From assembly GCA_025362495.1 (NCBI GenBank), contig JANYGI010000007.1, positions 34,053 to 98,052 on the forward strand: a stretch of 64,000 nucleotides of DNA, given 5' to 3'. The notes beneath the pieces were generated by a model. The model ran no database searches. It saw nothing but the letters and a program-made list of their open reading frames with translations, and was not told the origin of the DNA. The DNA is from Byssovorax sp. (GTDB lineage Bacteria; Myxococcota_A; Polyangia; Polyangiales; Polyangiaceae). Positions 45,603 through 54,193 of this stretch are shown one piece after another. Numbering within the stretch: position 1 is the first letter of the stretch; every line of letters starts with the position of its first letter. The position numbers and the translations under genes were made by a program.

Positions 45603-45974
45603 ATGCCCATGACCTATCGACAAGCGAATGGCAGCAGCCCGACGATCGCGGAGAACGAATGGTGCGTCGCGAAGGGATTCACGACGACCCACATCGACTC
45701 GTGCCTGGTCATCGTCGCTCCTGTGGGGTCGATGCTGTTTGGCATGCACCTCGTGCAGGCCCACGACGACTTCTTCAGCGACGCCGACGCGGCTGCCGTG
45801 TTGAAGGTCATGAGCGCGGCCGGCGCCAACCTCCACGAGGTGAGCCTTCACGGCAGCGTCGACGACTGGGAGCACTCGCAGAACAAGGCCTGCAGCGATT
45901 TCGTCCGCCAGCTCGGCGTGCCCATGGCGCGCCAGCACATCGGGCACGGCTGCCTCGCGCTCGGCAGTCACTAG
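45603..45974 (+). CDS. hypothetical protein
   Basis: 123 aa ORF, MPMTYRQANGSSPTIAENEWCVAKGFTTTHIDSCLVIVAPVG; no family recognised. Confidence 0.65.
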   Translation: MPMTYRQANGSSPTIAENEWCVAKGFTTTHIDSCLVIVAPVGSMLFGMHLVQAHDDFFSDADAAAVLKVMSAAGANLHEVSLHGSVDDWEHSQNKACSDFVRQLGVPMARQHIGHGCLALGSH

Positions 45975-46027
45975 ATCGGTTTGCGCCCAGGCCTGGTCAC
46001 GCTCCGACTTCGGCGCAGACAAGAGCC

Positions 46028-46070
46028 ACGGGGGCCCGTTCTACGAACGCTTGTAGAACGGGCCTCCGTG
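46028..46070. terminator. strong bidirectional terminator between convergent genes
   Basis: ggcccgttctac (46033-46044) / gtagaacgggcc (46053-46064), 12-bp perfect stem, 8-nt loop, extended by cacgg/ccgtg. Confidence 0.8.
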
Positions 46071-46134
46071 CCTATTTACAAGACGGGATTGCCGGAAGTA
46101 GAGCGGGGCAATGGCGACCGCTTTTGCCGACCGG

Positions 46135-47019
46135 TCAGTTGCAGTCGAGGCAGGCCCAGTCCACCTGGCCCTCTGCTCCCCCGAAGCGCTGCGCGGTGTA
46201 CTTCTCGAGATCGATGAGGAAGCCGGAGGGCTGGGCGTTCTGGGTGCAGCACCCGCTGCAATCGGAGTCGGCGCACTCGTCGTACACGGTGACGTCGATC
46301 TGGGCGCCGTTCTTCTTCAGGCGCAGCGTCTTGAGCTTGTACTTGTTCGCGTCCTTGGAGTGCACCGCGGCGATGTTGTGCGCCTTGACCCAGCTCTTGG
46401 GCTCCTTGCCGTCGACGAAGGCGAACTCACCCACGTACGCACAGCCGTTGTACTTGACGCACTCCTCGCTTCCGGGATCGGGGTAGGACTCGAACTCGGT
46501 CAAGCTGGCCTTGTGCCACACGAGGCCCGGGGGATCGCCGGAGCCACCGCTGCTACTGCTGCTGCTGCTGCTGCTGCTGCCTCCGGGGTCGCCGCACGTC
46601 GGATCCTCGACCTTGATGCTGGAAGCGCTGAACGAAGACCCGGAGCTCGTGGAGTAGTTGAACGTGTACGACGCGCCCGGAGCGATCTTCAGGCTCGACT
46701 TCCGCGAATACGTGCACGTGGATCCGCTCTGCGCGTGCTTCCAGCCCGCCGCGTCGTAATCGCACTTCGCGCCGCTCGGCACCTTGAAGGAGATCTTCGG
46801 GCTCGTCATCGCGCTCGAGCCCGTGTTCTTGATCTCGATCGTCCCCCAGTAGTCCGCGCCGACATAGGTGTTGGTCGTGACGCTCATCGAGCAGGCCGAG
46901 AGCGCGTCCTCTTCCATGATCGCGCCGTCCTCCGTCGGCGCGGGCGCGATCGAGCAGGCGACGAGGCTGGTTCCAGCCAGCGCGAAGAGCACTCCAGCGT
47001 AGCGTGCGTTCATCTTCAT
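46135..47019 (-). CDS. secreted lipoprotein with CBM2-like module, poly-Ser linker and Cys-rich double-psi-barrel/expansin-like C-terminus
   Basis: LVACS lipobox; IEIKNTGSSAMTSPKISFKVP...IAPGASYTFNYS; SSSSSSSSSS; VTVYDECADSDCSGCCTQ...QVDWACLDC. Confidence 0.65.
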   Translation of the reverse strand: MKMNARYAGVLFALAGTSLVACSIAPAPTEDGAIMEEDALSACSMSVTTNTYVGADYWGTIEIKNTGSSAMTSPKISFKVPSGAKCDYDAAGWKHAQSGSTCTYSRKSSLKIAPGASYTFNYSTSSGSSFSASSIKVEDPTCGDPGGSSSSSSSSSSGGSGDPPGLVWHKASLTEFESYPDPGSEECVKYNGCAYVGEFAFVDGKEPKSWVKAHNIAAVHSKDANKYKLKTLRLKKNGAQIDVTVYDECADSDCSGCCTQNAQPSGFLIDLEKYTAQRFGGAEGQVDWACLDCN

Positions 47020-47339
47020 GACTTCAATCCTCGTGGCGCGGGGGTCGTGGTGAGAACACCAGCGCAGCTGAGCAAGGCGCGCGCCAGTGGCCCGAGCGCG
47101 CCTTTCCCCGGCGGGCCGCGAGGACAGCGCGCGAGGCATGATCGGGGAGATCGCAGAGGCTGCGATCTCTCCCATCCGCGGCGACGAGCGTGAACGCCCG
47201 TGCCGCCTCCGGCCCAAGGGTTGGCGACGCCGGGTGTTCCAAGGCTCCTGAATCGGCGAGCACGAGGTCGGGAGCCGCGCGCGGCTCTGCCCGTCGAGCC
47301 CGCCGTGGATGATCGCGGATCAGGCTTGCTGATTCGCTC

Positions 47340-50300
47340 ATGATCCCAAAAAAACGAGGGTCGGCCATGTCGAAACGCCTGCACCTGACCTGTCTCTCTG
47401 CGTCCATGATAGCCACTCTCGGGGTCGCGCTCCCCGCCTCCGCCGACGACGTCTGCCTCTCTTCGAAGGTGGCAGAGTCGCTGTCGGCCTGCCCCGGAGG
47501 CGCCACGCTTGAGCACGTCGCCGGGGCGAAATCCCCGGTCAAGCTCCCTCCGCCCGTCCCGGCAAAGACGCTGAAGAGCCCCACGAAGCCGCCCAACCCC
47601 GATGGCCCGGGGACCGCGGTCGAGATCCGCCGCAACCTCGCGAGCGTGCGAGGCAGTCAGCTCCTCGTCACGCAGATCCAGGGCCTCGAGAGCCTCCTCG
47701 CGTCGACGCCCGCGACGGCGCCGGACCGGCCGTCGCTGCTCCGCCGCCTCGCCGACAGCTACGTCGAGCTCGAGGCCAGCGCCTTTCGCAAGAAGATCGA
47801 GAGTCGCGGCCACGCCGACGAGATCCGGCGCCAGGATCCGACGGGCGCCGCCGCGGCTCGCACCGAGGGTGATCGCTCCGAGAAGATCGAGGTCTCCGCC
47901 CGCCAGGCGGCCGTGAAGAATTACGAGCGACTCCGCGCCGATTACCCGCGCTGGTGCCAGAGCACCGGGCCGAAGAGCAGCGGTTGCCTCGACGAGGTGC
48001 TCTACGATCTGGCCTACGAGTACGAGCAGGATCAGAAGCTCGATCAGGCCCGCAAGGTCTACCTCGGCCTCGTCTCGTCCTTTCCGCAATCGCGCTACAT
48101 CCCCGCCGCTTACCTGGCCTTCGGCGAGCTGTTCTTCACCGAGGCGCAAGGCGATCCCACGCGCTGGGCGCTGGCCGAGCAGTCGTACAAGGAGGTCACT
48201 CGCTATCCGGCGCCCGAGAACACCGTGCTCGGCTACGCGCACTACAAGCTGGCCTATGTGTACTGGAACAAGGGGGACTTTCTCCAGTCGCTGAGCGAGT
48301 TCAAGAAGACGATCGATTTCGGCGCGCAGTTTCCCCAGCTCGCCAGCAGCAAGGGGCTCGCGGCCTCGGCGCGGCGCGATCTGCTGCCCGTCTACGCCCT
48401 CGTCGGCGATCCGAAGAAGGCCTACGACTTTCTCAAGCCGCTCTCCGGCGACGTCGGCGTCGACAGCTCGAACACCTACAAGCTGATGGGCGAGCTCGGG
48501 CAAGCCTACCTCGACACCGGGCATTTCAAGGAGGGGATCGATCTCTACCGCGATCTCGCCGAACGGGACCGCGGTCCGAAGAGCTGCAGCTACCAGTCGC
48601 GGATCACCGAGGCGACGATGGCCATGCGCTCCGGCGACAAGGCCTCGATCAAGGCCGAGATGGAGCGTCAGGTCGAGGCCATGGGCCGCTTCGTCACCCA
48701 GCCGTTCCCCGACGCCGACAAGCTCGCTTGCAAGAGCGAGACGGCCGAGCTCCTGATCGAGACGGCCATGGCCTGGCACCTGGAGGCCACGGGCTCGGAC
48801 GGCGTGCGCGGCACCGGCGACGAGAAGACCATGGATCTCGCCGCGGATCTCTACGACAGGGCCGTTCGCACCTTCTCGAAGGCGGATTACGAGGCACTGC
48901 GCTTCCCGCGCATCGTCAAGGAAGACTGGCCCTCTCGTGGGAAGATTGCCTATCTGATGGCCGATCTGCTCTACGCCCGCAAGCGCTGGGATAAATGCGG
49001 TCCGGCCTTCGACGCCGTCGCCTCCGACGATCCCCGGGGGCCGCTCGCGGCCGAGTCGGCGTACACCTCGGCGATCTGCTACCAGAACCTCTATCATGCG
49101 AGCCACGAAGGGCACTCCGATCGGGTGGCCAGAGCGGCTGTCCCCGCGCACGGGGCGGCGCCGGACCTCGCGCCGCGCGAGCTGACCGAGACCGAGAGAG
49201 GCATGCTGGCCTCGTTCTCGCGCTACCTCTGCTTGCCGCCGCCGGCTGCCGCCGACAAGGAAGGTCGCGAGCGCCGGAGCGAGGTGGCCTATGGCCGGGC
49301 GCGCACCTACTTCGAGGCGCGTCACTGGGAAGAGGCCGCCATTGCATTTCGTCAGATCGCGATCGAACACCCCGAGAACGACGCCGGCATCTACGCGGCG
49401 CAGCTCTACCTCGAGTCGCTCAACGTGCTCGCCGGGACCGCAGGGCGGATCTCGTGCTTCGACGACATGACGGCCGACGTGCCGAAGCTGGCGACGGCCT
49501 ACTGCGCGGGAGGGCACGAGAAGGAGAACGCCGAGCAGTGCGGAACGCTGCTCAAGGTCGAGAGCGATCTCCTGTGGAAGAAGGCGGAAGCGCTCGTCGC
49601 AAAGGCCACTCCGGCGTCGTTCGAGGCCGGTGCCGAGATCTACATGGTCATCTGGAACAAGTACGGCAAGGAGGCCTGTGTCGCGAGGCAACCGAGCTGC
49701 GAGCGGATGGATCAGGTGCTGACCAACGCGGCGCGGGCCTTCCAGGCGGCGCGCTTCATCGCCAAGTCGATCGGCGTGCGCAAGGTGCTCCTCGATCCTC
49801 ACTTCAACCTCGACAGGACCGAGCTGGCGCGCAAGGCCGTTCACGACATCGGGGCGAACTTCCAGGCCATCGCCGTCTACGAAGAGGCCGCGTCGTGGTA
49901 CGAGCGCTTTGCCCGGGAGAGCCCGAAGCTCGGCGGGGCCGCAGAAGCCCAGCAAGACGCGGTGATTCTCCGGCTCGGCCTCGGTCAGGAAGACGCCGCC
50001 ACGAAGGACGCCGAGCTCTTCGAGCGCACCTATGGAGCGCAGAAGCCCGCGCTCTCCGCGCAGATCGCCTTCGCTGTCGGGGCGCACGACATCGACCACG
50101 AGGACTTCGCCGGCGGCGCAAAGAGGCTGTCTGCGGCCATGAAGGCCATCGACAGGAGCGCTCCTGTCGACGTGCAAATCCAGGCGCACGCCCTGCTCGG
50201 ACGGGCGCTCGGGAAGGCCGGCGGGATCACCGCTGCGGCGGCCGAGTTCGAGAAGGTGCGGGCCGCGTTCAAGGATCCGCAGGCCCTCGTGAAGCGGATC

Positions 50301-50990
50301 TCCGCGACCGACGACGCCGATCGCGATCGCCGGATCGGCAAGGTGTTGATGGCCGTGGGCGAGGCGAAGTTCTTCTTCGCCGAGCAGAAGCGGCGCGAGG
50401 CCGACCGCGTCCGCTTCCCGGAGTACAAGGGATCGGGGAACAAGGCCGACGTGCTCGCCCACATCAACGGCAAGGTCGCCGACTGGATCAAGCGCAAGCG
50501 CCCGCTGATCGAGGAGGCCGAGAAGGCCTATCTCGAGATACTGAATCTCCCGATCGCTCCGCCGCCGCGCTGGTCGATCGCCTCGGGCGCGCGCGTCGGG
50601 CAGATGTGGGGGAAGTTCGTGGCCGAGTTCCGCGCCGCGCCGGTGCCGAAGGAGTGGAAGCAGAAGGGGCCGAGCCCCTTCGGAGACCTGCGCCGGGAGG
50701 AGATCCTGGGCGAGTATATCGACCACATCGATCTCGCGAGCGAGCCCTTCAAGCAGCGGGCCAAGCAGGCATTCGTGTCATGCGTCGATTACTCGGCGAA
50801 GTACCAGTTCTCGGACGAGCAGTCGCGGGGCTGCGAGGTGTGGCTCGCCCGTAACTACGGCGCCGAGTTCCACGTCGTCGACGAGCTCCACGGCGCGCCG
50901 ACGCGGATCGGAGCCCCCGTCGTCGAGGCTCCGATGCGGATCAGCCTGGAGACGGACGCGACGAAGGATCCGACCACGCGTCGGCGGTGA
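47340..50990 (+). CDS. large TPR-rich secreted protein
   Basis: 1216 aa, signal peptide, TPR-like units (YDLAYEYEQDQKLDQARKVYLGLVSSFPQSRYIPAAYLAFGELFF; YKLAYVYWNKGDFLQSLSEFKKTID). Confidence 0.88.
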   Translation: MIPKKRGSAMSKRLHLTCLSASMIATLGVALPASADDVCLSSKVAESLSACPGGATLEHVAGAKSPVKLPPPVPAKTLKSPTKPPNPDGPGTAVEIRRNLASVRGSQLLVTQIQGLESLLASTPATAPDRPSLLRRLADSYVELEASAFRKKIESRGHADEIRRQDPTGAAAARTEGDRSEKIEVSARQAAVKNYERLRADYPRWCQSTGPKSSGCLDEVLYDLAYEYEQDQKLDQARKVYLGLVSSFPQSRYIPAAYLAFGELFFTEAQGDPTRWALAEQSYKEVTRYPAPENTVLGYAHYKLAYVYWNKGDFLQSLSEFKKTIDFGAQFPQLASSKGLAASARRDLLPVYALVGDPKKAYDFLKPLSGDVGVDSSNTYKLMGELGQAYLDTGHFKEGIDLYRDLAERDRGPKSCSYQSRITEATMAMRSGDKASIKAEMERQVEAMGRFVTQPFPDADKLACKSETAELLIETAMAWHLEATGSDGVRGTGDEKTMDLAADLYDRAVRTFSKADYEALRFPRIVKEDWPSRGKIAYLMADLLYARKRWDKCGPAFDAVASDDPRGPLAAESAYTSAICYQNLYHASHEGHSDRVARAAVPAHGAAPDLAPRELTETERGMLASFSRYLCLPPPAAADKEGRERRSEVAYGRARTYFEARHWEEAAIAFRQIAIEHPENDAGIYAAQLYLESLNVLAGTAGRISCFDDMTADVPKLATAYCAGGHEKENAEQCGTLLKVESDLLWKKAEALVAKATPASFEAGAEIYMVIWNKYGKEACVARQPSCERMDQVLTNAARAFQAARFIAKSIGVRKVLLDPHFNLDRTELARKAVHDIGANFQAIAVYEEAASWYERFARESPKLGGAAEAQQDAVILRLGLGQEDAATKDAELFERTYGAQKPALSAQIAFAVGAHDIDHEDFAGGAKRLSAAMKAIDRSAPVDVQIQAHALLGRALGKAGGITAAAAEFEKVRAAFKDPQALVKRISATDDADRDRRIGKVLMAVGEAKFFFAEQKRREADRVRFPEYKGSGNKADVLAHINGKVADWIKRKRPLIEEAEKAYLEILNLPIAPPPRWSIASGARVGQMWGKFVAEFRAAPVPKEWKQKGPSPFGDLRREEILGEYIDHIDLASEPFKQRAKQAFVSCVDYSAKYQFSDEQSRGCEVWLARNYGAEFHVVDELHGAPTRIGAPVVEAPMRISLETDATKDPTTRRR

Positions 50991-51789
50991 GCCCGTGATC
51001 GAAGACGCGGACGAAGCTGCGCGGCGCCCGCTTCTTTCGCAGACATCGCGTCTCGGTGCTGATGTAGCAGACGGTGAACGCGCGGCGCGGCAGGCCGGTG
51101 CGGTTGACGCCGGAGCGATGCCAGACCTGATTGTGAATCAGGATCGACTCGCCCCGGCGGGCGGGCAGGAACACCGTGCCCTCGTCGCCGCCGCGCGCCG
51201 CGGTGATGTCCTTCGGGATCAGGCCGCCGAGGGGCGTCGCGAACCCTTTGTGGTGGCTCCCGGGGAGGATCTCCACGCAGCCCGATTCGAGGGGCGTGTC
51301 GTCGAGGGCCGTCCAGATCTGCAGCACCGGATCACGATCGAGGCCCCAGTAGATGCCCCCGTCCTGGTGGTACGGCAACACCGTGCCTCCCGAGCGTGCC
51401 TTGTTGAAGATGAGGGCCCGGTAAATGGCGATCTCGCCCTGGTAGACGGCCCGCGCGATCCGCTCGAAGAGGGGGTTCTCGATCCAGGCGAGGAAGAGCG
51501 GATCCTTCTCCATCTTCTCGATCTTGCGGTAGTTGAGCGAGGGGCCTTGATACCCCTTCTTGTACTCGAGATCGTCGTAATTGCCGGTCTCGGTGTCCTT
51601 CTGGAAGAAGAGGCCTGGATAGACGATCTCCCCCATCATCAGCTGATCGACGCGGTCGCCCAGCTCCTTCGCGCCGACGTCGGAGAGGACCGATCCCAGG
51701 CGAGCATACCCGTGCTCCGCGAAGTGGGCGAGAGGCTCCGCCAGATCGAGATCGGCCGCGCCGGGGAGCAGGTAATCTTCAGCGGGCAT
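50941..51789 (-). CDS. phytanoyl-CoA dioxygenase (PhyH) family protein
   Basis: LPYHQDGGIYWG (HxD), GCVEILPGSHHKG, ILIHNQVWHRSGVNRTGLPRRAFTVCY. Confidence 0.9.
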   Translation of the reverse strand: MPAEDYLLPGAADLDLAEPLAHFAEHGYARLGSVLSDVGAKELGDRVDQLMMGEIVYPGLFFQKDTETGNYDDLEYKKGYQGPSLNYRKIEKMEKDPLFLAWIENPLFERIARAVYQGEIAIYRALIFNKARSGGTVLPYHQDGGIYWGLDRDPVLQIWTALDDTPLESGCVEILPGSHHKGFATPLGGLIPKDITAARGGDEGTVFLPARRGESILIHNQVWHRSGVNRTGLPRRAFTVCYISTETRCLRKKRAPRSFVRVFDHGLTADAWSDPSSRPSPG

Positions 51790-52771
51790 AGGAGGCGTCC
51801 GTCCCGGTGAAGGCCTCGTGAAGGGCGCGCGCCTTGCGGTGCAGCTCGGGTGAAACCGGCTTCTCCACGGCGTCGAGGGCGGCGTCGAGGTGATCGACGC
51901 TGCCCGGGCCGACCAGGATCGAGTCGACCCCGGGCGCGTGCGCCAGCCACGCATACGAGAGCTCGACGATGGTCAGCCCGTGCTCGGCCGCGAGGGCGCG
52001 GTAGTCGGCCACGAGCTCCAGCGTCCGATCGTTCCAGTAGCGCCTCTGGTAGAGCTTGTTCTTGTCGAAGCGCGAGCCCGGAGCGACGGTGTCGCCGGCG
52101 TGGTAACGATCGGTGAGCAGCCCGCCCGCGAGCGGGTTGTAGACCGTGGTGTGGATCGGGTATTTGCGGGCGAAGCGCAGGTATTCGATCTCGACCTGGC
52201 GGATAAGCAGGTTGTAGATCACCTGCGAAATCTGGGGTCGCAACAGGCCGCGCTCGTCGCACAGGCGATCGATCTCCAGGATCTGCCACGAGGCGAAGTT
52301 GGAGACGCCGAGGTGGCGGACTCGGCCCTTCGCGATCTGCTCGGCGACGGCGTCGATCGTCTCCTCGATCGGCGTCGCGGCGTCGGGCCCGTGGAGGTAA
52401 TAGACGTCGACGTAGTCAGCCGCGAGGCGGCCCAGGCTGGCCTCGATCGCGGTGGTGATCGCCGCGCGCGAGAGGCCCTCGGATTTGCCGGCGACGCGGC
52501 CATAGCCGACCTTGGTGGCCAGCAGGATCTGGTCGCGTCGCGCGGCGATGGCGCGGCCGACGAGGCGCTCCGACTCGCCGTCGGTGTACATGTTGGCGGT
52601 GTCGAAGAGGCGCACGCCGCGCTCGACGGCGCGATCCATGATCCGCGCGGACTCGGCGGCGCTGGTGCGCTTGCCGAAGTTCATCGTGCCGAGGGTGATC
52701 CGGGCGGGCTCCTCGCCGCGCGCGGCGAGGTAGGGTGTTTCGAGGGGCGACAGCAGAGGACCCGTGGACAT
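51779..52771 (-). CDS. aldo/keto reductase
   Basis: LGTMNFGKRTSAAESARIMDRAVERGVRLFDTANMYTDGESERLVGRAI; HLGVSNFASWQ. Confidence 0.92.
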   Translation of the reverse strand: MSTGPLLSPLETPYLAARGEEPARITLGTMNFGKRTSAAESARIMDRAVERGVRLFDTANMYTDGESERLVGRAIAARRDQILLATKVGYGRVAGKSEGLSRAAITTAIEASLGRLAADYVDVYYLHGPDAATPIEETIDAVAEQIAKGRVRHLGVSNFASWQILEIDRLCDERGLLRPQISQVIYNLLIRQVEIEYLRFARKYPIHTTVYNPLAGGLLTDRYHAGDTVAPGSRFDKNKLYQRRYWNDRTLELVADYRALAAEHGLTIVELSYAWLAHAPGVDSILVGPGSVDHLDAALDAVEKPVSPELHRKARALHEAFTGTDASYAR

Positions 52772-52796
52772 GGGCGCTGTCTAGCAGATTTCTGCC

Positions 52797-54164
52797 TCAG
52801 TGGAGCGAGCAGCCGAGCCGGGCGAGCTGGATCTCGGAGCCGCCCGGCGCCGCGCTGGACCACGCGACGAGCAGGCCAGTGCCGGACGGGGAGGCCAGGA
52901 TCGCCGTGCGCCCCGCGATCGGCGGGCCGACGTGGAAATCGACGCTGGGGTCCAAGGGGCCCGGGTCCCCGTCTCCGGTCACGTACACGTGGACCTGGGG
53001 CGGCGCGTCGGTCGGGGCCGACGACCACGCGATCGCGAGGTAATTCCCGAAGGCCGTCGCCGAGAGCGTGGCGGCATCGCCGAAGAAGGGCATTGCCGCC
53101 GACGTGCCAATGACGTTGCCCTTCAGATCGACCCGCCTCCTCTCGAGACCCGCGCCGAACTGGTGTTTCCAGACGACGATGGCGCCGCCGGGAACGCCAA
53201 CTATCTTGACCACCTCGATGGGCCCCTCCGCCTTCGTGCCCGGTATGTTCACCGCCGGGACGATGCTGGCGTTCGCGTCGACGTGGGCGATGAAGAGGCG
53301 CCGGGCGGAGCCAATCCCGGTGCCGGTCGCGCAGTCGGGATCGAGAATCTTGCTCGCGCCCGAAAAGGCGACCAGGAAGCCATCGTCGACGGCGACCGCG
53401 GCCGCGACGATCGGATCCACCGCGCATCCGAGGGCCGGGAAGGTCTTTTCGCCGCCCATCGTATCGCTGAGGCGCACGACGCGAAGATCGTGAGTGCCCT
53501 GATTGGAGCCCGAGAAGCCGAGAAGGTGAATGTCGGGATCGACGCCTTGGGCGAGGAAGATCGGGGTTGCAGCCACAGGCAACGCGCTCACCATCCCGGC
53601 GGCCGCGCCCGAGCCCGGCGTGAAGGGCGTCATGAAGTCGATCTCCGACGACGAGGGCAGCGCGAGCAAGACGCTGAATCCGCTGGCCGCCGGCGCCGCG
53701 ACGAAGCTCTGGCCACCATCGTAGCTGGCGAGGTAGCTCGGCCCGATCGTGCCGTCTGCCGGCCAGACACCCCACGCGTGAAACGAGGTGTGGCGAAGCT
53801 CCGACGGCGGCGTCTTCGGACCTTCGGTGGTCGTCCAGCCGGCGACGAGGGTCGTCAGATCCGATTTCCCCGGGGCGAGGAGGGCGGGATTCTGTACGGC
53901 GTATCCTTCGGTTCCCGCGATCCCGATCGGCGGGCCATCGATCACGCAGCCGTCCGGCGCGGCGCCGCCTCCGCCGCCAATCCCACCTCCGCTCGAGGCC
54001 GAGGCGGCGCTATTGCTGCTCGACGTCGTCGCGCTGCTCGCGGTCGTCCCGCCGTCACCGCCCGCGCTGCTGGCGCCGGCATCGCGGAGCTGCGAGCGCC
54101 CCCCGCAGGCGGCAAGAAGCGAGGCGGAGCCGATCAAGACCAGAGCGCCACGATACCAGGTCAT
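52797..54164 (-). CDS. putative lipoprotein, hypothetical
   Basis: SASLLAACGG lipobox, Ser/Gly linker; internal ATG at 54164 within the over-extended 939-aa ORF. Confidence 0.75.
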   Translation of the reverse strand: MTWYRGALVLIGSASLLAACGGRSQLRDAGASSAGGDGGTTASSATTSSSNSAASASSGGGIGGGGGAAPDGCVIDGPPIGIAGTEGYAVQNPALLAPGKSDLTTLVAGWTTTEGPKTPPSELRHTSFHAWGVWPADGTIGPSYLASYDGGQSFVAAPAASGFSVLLALPSSSEIDFMTPFTPGSGAAAGMVSALPVAATPIFLAQGVDPDIHLLGFSGSNQGTHDLRVVRLSDTMGGEKTFPALGCAVDPIVAAAVAVDDGFLVAFSGASKILDPDCATGTGIGSARRLFIAHVDANASIVPAVNIPGTKAEGPIEVVKIVGVPGGAIVVWKHQFGAGLERRRVDLKGNVIGTSAAMPFFGDAATLSATAFGNYLAIAWSSAPTDAPPQVHVYVTGDGDPGPLDPSVDFHVGPPIAGRTAILASPSGTGLLVAWSSAAPGGSEIQLARLGCSLH

Positions 54165-54193
54165 GATTCGACGATACCCGATCCGGCCGGGGA

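Noticed and set aside
47016-50726. 1236-aa minus-strand ORF opposite the TPR gene
   Set aside because: Shadow ORF of low-complexity composition; the + strand frame has signal peptide and TPR pattern
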